A DNA stretch of 64,000 nt from Streptomyces sp. TRM68416 (lineage in GTDB: Bacteria; Actinomycetota; Actinomycetes; Streptomycetales; Streptomycetaceae): assembly GCF_014596915.1 (NCBI RefSeq), contig NZ_JACVWU010000015.1, positions 174,404-238,403 of the forward strand, written 5' to 3'. The notes beneath the pieces were generated by a model, which worked only from the letters and a program-made list of their open reading frames with translations, did not search any database and was not told the DNA's origin. Below are positions 17,384 through 25,682 of this stretch, one piece after another. Within the stretch, counting starts at the first letter, position 1. Every line of letters starts with the position of its first letter. A program made the position numbers and the translations under genes.

Positions 17384-18150
17384 TGCGGATCACACGTACG
17401 TTGAGCACGGCCCTGCTGCTGCTCGGGCTCGCGGCGGCACCGGCAGCGGCGGACGACCCGGCGGAGAAGGAGGCCGCCCCCACCACCGCGGGCACCTCCT
17501 TCCGTACGGCGGCGGAGATCGAGCAGGGACAGCTCGCCACGGCGAGCGCCTCGGCCGGTGACTACCTCTACTGGTCGTTCCCCGCGGACACCGGGCAGCG
17601 CCCCACTGTCAAGGCGACGGTGAAGCTCCCTGAGACGCACGCCGCCGAGACCTGGCAGATCGACGTCTACGACGGACTGCGGCGCCGCCAGGCCTGCCAG
17701 TACGGGGCGCAGACGCGCACCGCCGCGGCGGACGCCGGTTCCGTGGAGCTGGCCTGCGTGCTGCGCACGGTCCGCGCCTGGTCGGAGCCGTGGGCGAACG
17801 ACCCGTTGCCGGGCACGTACTACGTCCGGCTGACGGCGCTGGACCTGGCGACGGGCGACCGGGGCCTGCCCGTCGGCGCCGAAGTGCGGGTCGACTCCAA
17901 GGAGATCGGCGGCGCGGCCGCGGTGGACGGCTCGCTGGCCGAGCCGCTGGTGCCGGGTGTCGCGATGAAGTCCGGTTCCGAGGAGGAGACTTCGGCCGTG
18001 CTCTCCGCCATCGAGCCGGAGGACGGCTGGGTGTCCGGCTGGTGGTCCGACCGCTGGGTGTGGACCGCGATCGGGGGCGTGCTGGCCGCGCTGGCGGGCG
18101 TCGGCGGGTATGCGCTGACGCGCGGGCCGGGACGGCCGTCCAGGGCCTGA
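17383..18150 (+). CDS. Secreted membrane-anchored partner of the VWA protein
   Basis: 255 residues: signal peptide 1-22, a beta-rich extracytoplasmic domain with FRTAAEIEQGQLATAS and GDYLYWSFPADTGQRP near the start, resembling pre-peptidase C-terminal/jelly-roll modules, one pair of cysteines (QACQ and LACV), and a C-terminal transmembrane helix at about 223-243. ATG 17383 shares one base with the upstream stop, so translation is coupled to the VWA gene and the proteins probably act together at the membrane. No catalytic motif is seen. Confidence 0.75.
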   Translation: MRITRTLSTALLLLGLAAAPAAADDPAEKEAAPTTAGTSFRTAAEIEQGQLATASASAGDYLYWSFPADTGQRPTVKATVKLPETHAAETWQIDVYDGLRRRQACQYGAQTRTAAADAGSVELACVLRTVRAWSEPWANDPLPGTYYVRLTALDLATGDRGLPVGAEVRVDSKEIGGAAAVDGSLAEPLVPGVAMKSGSEEETSAVLSAIEPEDGWVSGWWSDRWVWTAIGGVLAALAGVGGYALTRGPGRPSRA

Positions 18151-18166
18151 CTCCCTTGTACGACAG

Positions 18167-18197
18167 GGCCCGTCGCGCTTCGGCGCGGCGGGCCTTT
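18167..18197 (+). terminator. Strong intrinsic terminator hairpin
   Basis: A 12-bp stem (one G-U pair) with a TTCG tetraloop, followed by TTT, lies 16 bp after the stop of the VWA-partner gene and just before the convergent HxlR gene end at 18206. It can serve both genes. Confidence 0.85.
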
Positions 18198-18205
18198 CGC
18201 TGCGC

Positions 18206-18832
18206 CTATCCCTCCCGCAGGGCCTTGGCGAGCGTCCCCTCGCCGGTGACGCCGATCCGGCCGTCCCGGACCGCGTCGGCCACGCTCGCCTCCCCCCGCG
18301 CCACGGCCGTACAGGTGTCCGTGTCCAGTGTCAGGCGCGCGTCGGGCTCGGCCGGGGCGGGCCCGTCACCGTACACGGGCCCCTCCTCGGCACCGACGTG
18401 AAGATGGAACTCTCCCTCGTCCAGGTGCACTTCGACGAGCCCCTCGCCCTCCAGCGCCCTGAGCAGGGGCAGTGCGAACCAGTGGGCGCGTACGGCGTCC
18501 GTGGGCCGCCGCTCCCCCAGCTCCGCCTCGCCCCAGCCGCCCAGCGCCTGCAGCACGGGCATCAACTCGCGGCCGCGCGGGGTGAGTTCGTAGACGTAGG
18601 CCGCGCCGGGCGGGGGCAGGCGGCGCCTTGTCGTCAGGCCGTCGCGTTCCATGTCCTTCAGCCGCGAGGCGAGTACGTCGGTGCTCACGCCCGGCAGGTC
18701 CGCGTGCAGGTCGGTGTAGCGGCGCGGGCCGGCCAGCAGCTCGCGGACGATCAGCAGGGTCCAGCGGTCGCCGACGACGTCGAGGGCGCGGGCGGCGGAG
18801 CAGTACTGGTCGTAGCTTCGGCGAGGTGACAT
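18206..18832 (-). CDS. HxlR-family winged-helix regulator with C-terminal sterol-carrier-like domain
   Basis: 208 residues. The N-terminal HxlR domain (DRWTLLIVRELLAGPRRYTDLHADLPGVSTDVLASRL) spans about 22-65 and a C-terminal half (LVEVHLDEGEFHLHVG...LTLDTDTCTAVARGE) looks like an SCP2/alkyl-sulfatase C-terminal type effector domain. ATG 18832 is preferred because HxlR proteins usually begin just before RSYDQYCS; ATG 18850 is possible. It diverges from an aminotransferase, and two palindromes lie in the gap, so it likely controls that gene and itself. Confidence 0.82.
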   Translation of the reverse strand: MSPRRSYDQYCSAARALDVVGDRWTLLIVRELLAGPRRYTDLHADLPGVSTDVLASRLKDMERDGLTTRRRLPPPGAAYVYELTPRGRELMPVLQALGGWGEAELGERRPTDAVRAHWFALPLLRALEGEGLVEVHLDEGEFHLHVGAEEGPVYGDGPAPAEPDARLTLDTDTCTAVARGEASVADAVRDGRIGVTGEGTLAKALREG

Positions 18833-18854
18833 GCGACGCAGTCTAGACATGTCG

Positions 18855-18890
18855 TTGGACTTTCCAAGCAGAGACTTGGTAAAACCAAGT
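18855..18890. promoter_or_regulatory. Two palindromic operators between HxlR regulator and aminotransferase
   Basis: TTGGACTTTCCAA (18855-18867, 5-3-5) and ACTTGGTAAAACCAAGT (18874-18890, 7-3-7) are perfect inverted repeats sharing TTGG-N5-CCAA. HxlR dimers commonly bind such short palindromes near their own promoter. Confidence 0.75.
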
Positions 18891-18914
18891 AACACCAGTT
18901 ACTGGAGGGGCGCG

Positions 18915-20123
18915 ATGGAGTTCCGGCAGTCGAACAAGCTCAGCGAGGTCTGTTACGAGATCCGCGGCCCGGTGATCGAGCACGCGGACGCGCTGGAGAA
19001 GGCCGGCCACAGCGTGCTGCGCCTGAACACCGGCAACCCCGCGCTGTTCGGCTTCGAGGCACCGGAGGAGATCCTCCAGGACATGATCCGGATGCTGCCG
19101 CAGGCGCACGGCTACACCGACTCCCGGGGCATCCTCTCCGCCCGCCGGGCCGTCGCCGGGCGCTACCAGAACCTGGGCCTGGAGGTCGACGTCGACGACG
19201 TCTTCCTCGGCAACGGCATCTCCGAGCTGATCTCGATGGCCGTGACCGCGCTCGTCGAGGACGGCGACGAAGTCCTCATCCCCGCCCCTGACTTCCCGCT
19301 CTGGACGGCCGTGACGACCCTCGCGGGCGGCAAGGCGGTGCACTACCTCTGCGACGAACAGGCCGACTGGTACCCGGACCTGGACGACATGGCGTCGAAA
19401 ATCACCGACCGCACCAAGGCCGTCGTCATCATCAACCCCAACAACCCCACGGGCGCGGTCTACCCGAAGGAGATCATCGAGGGCATCCTCGACCTCGCCC
19501 GCCGGCACGGCCTGATGGTCTTCGCCGACGAGATCTACGACCGGATCGTCTACGACGACGCCGTGCACCACTCGGTCGCCGCGCTCGCCCCCGACCTCGT
19601 CGTACTGACCTTCTGCGGCCTGTCGAAGACGTACCGGGTGGCCGGCTTCCGCTCGGGCTGGCTGGTGGTCACCGGCCCCAAGCAGCACGCCAGGAACTAC
19701 CTGGAGGGCCTGACCATGCTGGCCTCCATGCGGCTGTGCGCCAACGCGCCCGCGCAGTACGCCATCCAGGCCGCGCTGGGCGGCCGCCAGTCCATCGACG
19801 AGCTGACCGCGCCGGGCGGCAGGCTGCACGAACAGCGCACGGTGGCCTGGGAGAAGCTCAACGAGATCCCCGGCGTGTCGTGCGTGAAGCCGAAGGGCTC
19901 GCTGTACGCCTTCCCCCGCCTCGACCCCAAGGTCCACCGGATCCACGACGACGAGAAGTTCGTCCTCGACCTCCTCCTGCGGGAGAAGATCCAGGTCGTC
20001 CAGGGCACCGGCTTCAACTGGCCCGCCCCCGACCACTTCCGCATCCTCACCCTGCCGCACGCCGAGGACCTGGAGGCGGCGATCGGGCGCATCGGGCGGT
20101 TCCTCGGCGGGTACCGGCAGTAG
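18915..20123 (+). CDS. PLP-dependent aminotransferase, AlaA/YfbQ-like
   Basis: 402 residues, fold-type I class I/II aminotransferase. YTDSRGILSARRAVA (about 71-85), NPNNPTGAVYP (about 176), FADEIYDRIVYD (about 207) and the PLP lysine K238 in LSKTYRVAGFRSGW are all intact. The closest pattern I know is the alanine/glutamate-pyruvate transaminase AlaA of enterobacteria. ATG 18915 follows GGAGGGG. The promoter carries HxlR-type operators, so expression is probably controlled by the divergent regulator. Confidence 0.92.
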   Translation: MEFRQSNKLSEVCYEIRGPVIEHADALEKAGHSVLRLNTGNPALFGFEAPEEILQDMIRMLPQAHGYTDSRGILSARRAVAGRYQNLGLEVDVDDVFLGNGISELISMAVTALVEDGDEVLIPAPDFPLWTAVTTLAGGKAVHYLCDEQADWYPDLDDMASKITDRTKAVVIINPNNPTGAVYPKEIIEGILDLARRHGLMVFADEIYDRIVYDDAVHHSVAALAPDLVVLTFCGLSKTYRVAGFRSGWLVVTGPKQHARNYLEGLTMLASMRLCANAPAQYAIQAALGGRQSIDELTAPGGRLHEQRTVAWEKLNEIPGVSCVKPKGSLYAFPRLDPKVHRIHDDEKFVLDLLLREKIQVVQGTGFNWPAPDHFRILTLPHAEDLEAAIGRIGRFLGGYRQ

Positions 20124-20178
20124 CGGGCGGGTACCGGCGGTGGCGCGTCTGGCGACTTGGGCCCATAACCTGTGAGGC

Positions 20179-20778
20179 ATGGGTGATCTTCTGTTGGTGC
20201 GGCACGGTGAGACCGAGTGGTCCAGGTCCGGGCGGCACACCGGTTCGACGGACGTTCCGCTGACCGAGCACGGCCGGGCGGAAGCGCGCCGGCTGGTGCC
20301 GCTGGTGCGCTCGCACCGGATCGGGGCGGCGCTCGTCAGCCCGCTGCAGCGCGCGCGTGAGACGGCCGAACTCATCGGGCTCCAGGGTCCGCGCATCGAC
20401 CCGGACCTGCGGGAGTGGGACTATGGCGGCTACGAGGGCATCACCACCGTGGAGATCCAGCGCACCCGGCCCGGCTGGTTCCTCTTCACCGACGGTGTCG
20501 CCCCCGGGCCGCCGGAACACCCCGGGGAGAGCCCGGAGCAGGTCGGCGAGCGGGCCGACCGGGTCCTGGCCAAGGTGGACGCGGCCCTCGCCAACACCGA
20601 GGGCTGCGTGGTGCTGGTGGCCCACGGCCACTTCCTACGGGTCCTCACCGCACGGCGCCTGGGACTGCCCCCGGCGGACGGCGCGCTCTTCCAGTTGGCC
20701 ACGGGGACGGTGTGCCGGCTGAGCACCGAGCACGGACGCCCGGTGATCGCGGGCTGGAACAACAAGCCGGGACCGTAA
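20179..20778 (+). CDS. Histidine phosphatase family protein
   Basis: 199 residues with the phosphoglycerate-mutase-like RHGE at residues 8-11 (LLLVRHGETEW), the second catalytic His in VVLVAHGHFLRVL at about 148-160 and the conserved LISPLQRARETA-type segment as LVSPLQRARETAEL. Cytosolic acid phosphatase of broad or unknown substrate. It is 55 bp downstream of the aminotransferase and may be cotranscribed. Confidence 0.9.
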   Translation: MGDLLLVRHGETEWSRSGRHTGSTDVPLTEHGRAEARRLVPLVRSHRIGAALVSPLQRARETAELIGLQGPRIDPDLREWDYGGYEGITTVEIQRTRPGWFLFTDGVAPGPPEHPGESPEQVGERADRVLAKVDAALANTEGCVVLVAHGHFLRVLTARRLGLPPADGALFQLATGTVCRLSTEHGRPVIAGWNNKPGP

Positions 20779-20846
20779 CCCACTGTCACTGTCAGACCCG
20801 GGTCGTAGCCTTCGAAGCGGTGGGGATCTCCGGGAGGGAGGGTGTC

Positions 20847-21497
20847 GTGGTGCGACCGCCGACCGCCGCTCAGCGGCGTGTGATCGAGGGCGCCGATCCG
20901 GTGACCGGGCGGCTGCGGGGCGGTACGGAGGCGCAGCTCGCGGCGCTGGTGAGGCAGGGGCTGGCGTTCCGGCATCCTCGGCCGCCGCACGACCACTTCC
21001 TGACCCCGGCCGGGCATCGGATACGGGAGGCGGTCCCCGAGGAGGTCGTCGAGGAGCCTTCCGCCGCCGACTCGGGTGTGTTCGCCGCCCGGATCGGTGG
21101 CGAGGCAGAGCCCCCGGAGGACGGCCCGGCCCGCGTGCGCGAGGTGCACAGCGCCTGGCAGGGGCTGCTGGAGCTGCGCCGGATGACGAACCCGGACGGT
21201 GCCACGGACCGCCCCTGCGGCTGGGAGCGCACGCATCTGGTGCAGGCCGCCGCGCTCGCCCTGGAGGCCGCGGGCCATCGTCCGGCCGGACCGGACGGCG
21301 ACAGCGGTGGCGGCGACAGCGACGGCTACCGGGTGCGTGCCACCCCGCAGCCGGAGGCGGTCGCCGTGCGGCAGCCGGACGCCGAGGCGCTCGCCGCCTG
21401 CGCGCGGACCCTGGAGAAGGCCGGCTGGCAGACCGGCGAGCACACCGACCCCCGTACCCGCGCCCGCTATCTGCTGGCTTCCCCGCGGCGGACGTGA
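20847..21497 (+). CDS. Hypothetical Streptomyces protein
   Basis: 216 residues with no recognised domain. The N-terminal half (PTAAQRRVIEGADPVTGRLRGGTEAQL) looks like a small helical DNA- or protein-binding segment; the C-terminus (AEALAACARTLEKAGWQT...RARYLLASP) looks like an alpha/beta domain. GTG 20847 is chosen because GGGAGGGAG is just upstream; 20850 is an equal alternative. It sits in a same-strand run with the phosphatase and the thioesterase. Confidence 0.65.
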   Translation: MVRPPTAAQRRVIEGADPVTGRLRGGTEAQLAALVRQGLAFRHPRPPHDHFLTPAGHRIREAVPEEVVEEPSAADSGVFAARIGGEAEPPEDGPARVREVHSAWQGLLELRRMTNPDGATDRPCGWERTHLVQAAALALEAAGHRPAGPDGDSGGGDSDGYRVRATPQPEAVAVRQPDAEALAACARTLEKAGWQTGEHTDPRTRARYLLASPRRT

Positions 21498-21562
21498 GCG
21501 GCGTGCCAGGATCGGGCTCAGGATCAGTGCACAGGGCATCGATGATGAGAAAGAGGCACTTC

Positions 21563-21985
21563 GTGAGCGAGCCGTTCTCCGTCCGGATCACCGTCCGCGG
21601 ATACGAGACCGACGTACAGGGTCACCTCAACCAGAGCGTGTACATCAACTACGCCGAGCACGCCCGCTGGTCGCTGCTCCAGGCGGCGGGGATCAGCCAG
21701 GCCGGCCTGATCGCCAAGGGCGTCGGCCCCGTCGCCCTGGAGACGACCATCCGCTACAAGCGGGAGCTGCTGGCCGGCGACGAGGTCGACGTGTCCTGCG
21801 CCTTCGAGTGGGGCGGCGGCAAGACCTTCCGGATCGAGCAGACCGTCACCAAGGCGGACGGCACCGTGGCGGCCGAACTCTCCGCGGTCGGCGGACTGCT
21901 GGACCTGACGGCCCGCCGCATGGTGGCGAACCCGCAGGACTACTTCAAGGAACTGGCAACCGACCCGAGCCTGTTCGGCCTCTGA
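21563..21985 (+). CDS. Hotdog-fold acyl-CoA thioesterase
   Basis: 140 residues of the 4HBT/YbgC-type hotdog fold: RGYETDVQGHLNQSVYINYAEHARW at about 11-35 places the catalytic Asp and the helix, and GPVALETTIRYKRELLAGDEVDV is the second strand pair. Predicted to hydrolyse acyl-CoA thioesters. GTG 21563 has AAAGAGG 6 bp upstream and begins one residue before the fold; the upstream ATGs at 21542-21545 would add an unstructured tail. Confidence 0.85.
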   Translation: MSEPFSVRITVRGYETDVQGHLNQSVYINYAEHARWSLLQAAGISQAGLIAKGVGPVALETTIRYKRELLAGDEVDVSCAFEWGGGKTFRIEQTVTKADGTVAAELSAVGGLLDLTARRMVANPQDYFKELATDPSLFGL

Positions 21986-22019
21986 GCCCGGGGACCGAAC
22001 GGCGGCCACCGCGGAGCGC

Positions 22020-22421
22020 CTACGCGTCGACGAGTTCCGGATCGTGTTCGACGTCGTAGGCCGCCCGCGCCTCGGCGATGTAGACGCGGTTGCGCTCCGC
22101 CCAGTCGGTCAGCCGCTGCAAGGTCTCGTGCAACTCCCGCGCCTGCGGGGTGAGTTCGTACTCGACCTTCGGCGGGACCGTGGGGTGGACGGTGCGGGTG
22201 ACCAGTCCGTCGCGCTCCAGGTTGCGCAGCGTGAGGGTGAGCATGCGGCGGCTGATGCCCTCGATGCTGCGCTCCAACTCGGTGAAGCGGATGGGGCCGT
22301 GGGCGGCGGCCACCAGGATCTGCACACTCCACTTTCCGGCGACCCTGTCAAGAACTTCGCGGACGGGACACGCGTGCGCGTTCACGACCTGCGAGGTAAC
22401 ACCGGTGTGCCTCTGGGACAT
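22020..22421 (-). CDS. HxlR-family transcriptional regulator
   Basis: 133 residues, the usual size for a stand-alone HxlR protein. Winged helix: CPVREVLDRVAGKWSVQILV, then FTELERSIEGISRRMLTLTLRNLERDGLV at about 48-76, with the cysteine conserved near the N-terminus (C18) that in HypR/YodB-like members senses thiol stress. It diverges from an MFS exporter, which it probably represses. Confidence 0.88.
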   Translation of the reverse strand: MSQRHTGVTSQVVNAHACPVREVLDRVAGKWSVQILVAAAHGPIRFTELERSIEGISRRMLTLTLRNLERDGLVTRTVHPTVPPKVEYELTPQARELHETLQRLTDWAERNRVYIAEARAAYDVEHDPELVDA

Positions 22422-22455
22422 TCAACTGCCTCCTTACGCCGGCCTCCAGGGTTCC

Positions 22456-22483
22456 GCACGATGTTCCCCGTTACAAGTCGTGC
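22456..22483. promoter_or_regulatory. Inverted repeat in the HxlR/MFS divergent promoter
   Basis: GCACGA and TCGTGC are separated by 16 bp between the divergent genes. Position and symmetry fit an operator for the HxlR regulator, but the centre is not itself palindromic. Confidence 0.45.
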
Positions 22484-22523
22484 ACCTTTGGAAGCCCGGA
22501 AGAAAGACGGAGGCGACGCCGCC

Positions 22524-23951
22524 ATGACGGCCCTCATCGAGTCCCGAACGCCTACGACGGCCAGACGAACGTACTCGCGTTGGCTGTCCCTCGTCATCCT
22601 GTGCGCGGGGACGCTGATGACCGTCCTCGACGGCAACATCGTGACCGTGGCGATGCCGGCCATCCAGAGCGACCTGGGCTTCACGGCGTCCGGTCTTGCC
22701 TGGGTGGTCAACGCCTACCTCATCCCCTTCGGCGGGCTGTTGCTGCTGGCCGGGCGGCTCGGTGACCTGGTGGGCCGCAAGCGGATGTTCACGGCGGGCC
22801 TTGCCGTGTTCACCGTGGCGTCGGTGCTGTGCGGGGTGGCGACGAGCCAGGAGGTGCTGATCGCCGCGCGGGCACTGCAGGGCGTGGGCGGGGCGATGAC
22901 CTCGGCAGTGGTGCTGGGGATGCTGGTGGCGCTGTTCCCGGAGCCGAGCGAACGGGCGCGTGCCATCGCGGTGTTCAGTGCGGTGGGCGCCGCGGGCGGG
23001 GCGCTCGGCACGTTCCTCGGCGGGGCGCTGACCGAGGCCCTGAACTGGCACTGGATCTTCCTGATCAACCTGCCCGTCGGGGTGGCCGCGTGGGCGGCGG
23101 CGGTGCGGGTGCTGGACCGGGAGGAGGGCGCGGGGCTCGGGAAGGGAGCCGACTACCCGGGGGCGGCACTGGTGACGGGTGCGCTGATGCTGACGGTGTA
23201 CACCATCGTCGGGTCGGGCGAGCGTGACCTCACCACCACACTGGTGATGGCCGCCGTGGCCGTGGCCCTGTTCGTGGCGTTCACCGTCCGCCAGTCCCGG
23301 GCCGCCCGTCCGCTCCTGCGCCTGCGCCTGTTCGCCTCCCGACTGCTCACCGGCGCGAACTCCGTGCAGATCCTGATGGTCGCCACCATGTACGGCTTCC
23401 AGTTCATCGGGGCGCTGTACCTGCAACGCGTGCTGGGATACGGCGAGTTGCTCACCGGTACGGCATTCCTGCCGGCGCCGGTCGTGATCGGGGTGCTGAT
23501 GCTGACCCTGTCGGCGCGGGTGGTCGGGCGCTTCGGACCGTACCGGGTGCTGCTGGCGGGGCTCGCTCTCATCGTCGTGGGCATGGGCCTGCTCAGCCGC
23601 GCGCCGGCGGACGGTTCGTACGGGGCGGACGTCCTGCCGCCGATGCTCCTGCTCTCCGTCGGCTTCGCCGCGGCGATGCCCGCGCTGACGGGGCTCGCGA
23701 TGTCGGGGGCCCGGGAGGAGGACTCGGGAGCGGCGTCCGGACTGTTCAACACCACGCAGGTGGTGGGCGGTTCGCTGGGTCTTGCGGTGCTGTCGGTGCT
23801 GGCGGCGAGCCGGACTGAGGGGCTGCTGAGCGGCGGCGCCGAGGCGGTGGCGGCCACCGCCGAGGGCTACCAGCTGGCGTTCCGGGTGGCCGCGGTGATC
23901 GCGGCGGCGGCCCTGGGGCTGGCGGCGGCGGTACTGCGGCCCCGGCCCTGA
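22524..23951 (+). CDS. DHA2-type MFS drug exporter (14 TMS)
   Basis: 475 residues with about fourteen hydrophobic helices. Motif A is GRLGDLVGRKRMFTAG (about 80-95), and the start TLMTVLDGNIVTVAMPAIQ is the D1 motif of the DHA2 family. Proton-driven export of a toxic compound is likely. ATG 22524 is preceded by GGAGGCGACG. The gene ends at a strong shared terminator. Confidence 0.92.
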   Translation: MTALIESRTPTTARRTYSRWLSLVILCAGTLMTVLDGNIVTVAMPAIQSDLGFTASGLAWVVNAYLIPFGGLLLLAGRLGDLVGRKRMFTAGLAVFTVASVLCGVATSQEVLIAARALQGVGGAMTSAVVLGMLVALFPEPSERARAIAVFSAVGAAGGALGTFLGGALTEALNWHWIFLINLPVGVAAWAAAVRVLDREEGAGLGKGADYPGAALVTGALMLTVYTIVGSGERDLTTTLVMAAVAVALFVAFTVRQSRAARPLLRLRLFASRLLTGANSVQILMVATMYGFQFIGALYLQRVLGYGELLTGTAFLPAPVVIGVLMLTLSARVVGRFGPYRVLLAGLALIVVGMGLLSRAPADGSYGADVLPPMLLLSVGFAAAMPALTGLAMSGAREEDSGAASGLFNTTQVVGGSLGLAVLSVLAASRTEGLLSGGAEAVAATAEGYQLAFRVAAVIAAAALGLAAAVLRPRP

Positions 23952-23976
23952 TGACCCCGTAGCGGCACCTGCAGCC

Positions 23977-24018
23977 GGAGGCGCTCACGGTCGGCGAACC
24001 CCGACGGTGAGCGCCTCC
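23977..24018. terminator. Bidirectional terminator hairpin
   Basis: Twelve perfect base pairs (GGAGGCGCTCAC/GTGAGCGCCTCC) continue after one mismatch into GGTCGG/CCGAC-type pairing. It lies between the convergent MFS and permease genes, with no T-run, as is common in Streptomyces. Confidence 0.8.
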
Positions 24019-24063
24019 CGTGCGAAGACCCCTACGCTCTCCCCGTCGAGGTGTTCGTCGTGC

Positions 24064-25461
24064 TCACGGCGCTGCCGCGGCCGGTTTGGAGACGCCGCTG
24101 ATCTCCTCCCCCGCCTCCATCGGATGCGTCACGTCCTGGGCGTCGCCGCCCCGGCCCAGGTGGTTGAAGACGAGGTTGAGCAGGACCGCGACCACACAGC
24201 CGGTCGAGATGCCCGAGTCCAGGACGATCCGGGCGGTCTCCGGGAAGGAGTGGTAGAACTCCGGGGCGGAGATCGGGATGATGCCGACGGCCAGGGAGAC
24301 GGCCACGATCAGAACGTTGTTGTCCTTCTCCAGGCCGGCCCGGACCAGGGTCTGGATGCCGCTCGCCGCGACCGAGCCGAACAGCACCACGCCCGCCCCG
24401 CCCAGCACCGGGCGCGGTACGACCGCGATGAGGGAGGCGGCCATCGGGCACAGGCCCATCAGGACCAGGAAGCCGCCGCCCGCGGCCACGACGTAGCGGC
24501 TGCGGATCTTCGTCATCGCGACCAGGCCGATGTTCTGGGCGAAGGCGCTGCACATGAAGCCGTTGAAGAGCGGGCTGATCGCCGAGCCGAGGGTGTCCGC
24601 GCGCAGGCCGGCCGCGATCGTCTTCTCGTCGGCCGGGCGGTCCACTATCTCGCCCAACGCCAGCATGTCCGCGGTGGATTCGGTCATCGACACCACCATC
24701 ACCACGCACAGCGAGACGATCGCGGCGAGCTGGAACTGCGGGGCACCGAAGTGGAAGGGGCTCGGGAAGCCGATCACGTTCGCGTCCGCCACCGGGCCGA
24801 AGTCGGTGACTCCGAAGGGGATGGCGATCAGGGTGCCGCCGACCAGCCCGAGGAGTACGGCGATCTGCTTGACGAAGCCCCGGGTGAAGCGGCGCAGCAG
24901 CAGGACGAGCAGCAGGGTGATCCCGGCGAGGGTCAGGTTCGTGGTCGAACCGTAGTCGGCCGCCGCGGGGTTGGGCCCCTGAGCCCAGCCGAAGGCCACC
25001 GGCAGGAGGGAGACGCCGATCAGGGTGATGACGGTGCCGGTGACGACGGGCGGGAAGAAGCGGACCATCTTGCTGAAGAACGGGGCCGCTATGAACCCCA
25101 GGAGACCCGCGACGATCACCGCTCCGAAGATGATCGGCAGCGCGTCGGACTTGTCGTCGGTGGAGGCGACGATCGCGGTCATGGGGGCGACGCCGGCGAA
25201 GGTGACGCCGTTGACGAAGGGCAGCCGGGCGCCGATCTTCCAGATGCCGATGGTCTGGAGGAAGGTGGCGAGGCCGGCCGTGAACAGGCAGGCGCCGGTG
25301 AGGAAGGTCAGGTCGGTGGCGCTGAGGCCGACGGCCGCGCCGACGATCAGCGGTGGGGCGACGACTCCGGCGTACATGGCGGCCACGTGCTGCAGGCCGG
25401 TCGTCGCCATTCTCAGGGCGGGGAGCTTCTCGTCGACGGGGTGGACGGGTGGGGCGGACAC
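24064..25461 (-). CDS. NCS2-family purine/urate permease
   Basis: 465 residues, about fourteen transmembrane helices. The NAT/NCS2 signature appears as AQNIGLVAMTKIRSRYV, and STADMLALGE matches the preceding TM8 region. This subfamily (with LQHVAAMYAG at the N-terminus) imports xanthine or uric acid by proton symport. GTG 25461 is preferred because GGAGGAGA lies 6 bp upstream; the longer frame is GC-rich noise. The position next to 8-oxoguanine deaminase and the uricase operon supports purine uptake as the role. Confidence 0.92.
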   Translation of the reverse strand: MSAPPVHPVDEKLPALRMATTGLQHVAAMYAGVVAPPLIVGAAVGLSATDLTFLTGACLFTAGLATFLQTIGIWKIGARLPFVNGVTFAGVAPMTAIVASTDDKSDALPIIFGAVIVAGLLGFIAAPFFSKMVRFFPPVVTGTVITLIGVSLLPVAFGWAQGPNPAAADYGSTTNLTLAGITLLLVLLLRRFTRGFVKQIAVLLGLVGGTLIAIPFGVTDFGPVADANVIGFPSPFHFGAPQFQLAAIVSLCVVMVVSMTESTADMLALGEIVDRPADEKTIAAGLRADTLGSAISPLFNGFMCSAFAQNIGLVAMTKIRSRYVVAAGGGFLVLMGLCPMAASLIAVVPRPVLGGAGVVLFGSVAASGIQTLVRAGLEKDNNVLIVAVSLAVGIIPISAPEFYHSFPETARIVLDSGISTGCVVAVLLNLVFNHLGRGGDAQDVTHPMEAGEEISGVSKPAAAAP

Positions 25462-25682
25462 GGCGGCTCTCCTCCGGTCGGTTACACCACCACGCGAGTC
25501 GCGGCGGTGGGTGTCAAGGAGGTGGTGCTGCGGTCGTGCGGGACCGTTTCCAGAAGGGGGACGGAAGACCGTTCCGGGGCGCACACGTCCATGCGCGCCC
25601 CGGAGACGGCCGCCACGGACCCCGCTCGGGTCCACGGCCACCGGCCGGGAGCCGTCCCTCCCGGCCGGAGATCTTCAACCGG
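25462..25682. other. Spacer upstream of the permease gene
   Basis: About 220 bp with no gene. It carries the permease promoter. No TTCC-N7-GGAA box is visible here, so control by the AllR-type system is not shown. GTTTCCAGAAGGGGGACGGAAG at 25550-25570 is only a vague match. Confidence 0.4.
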
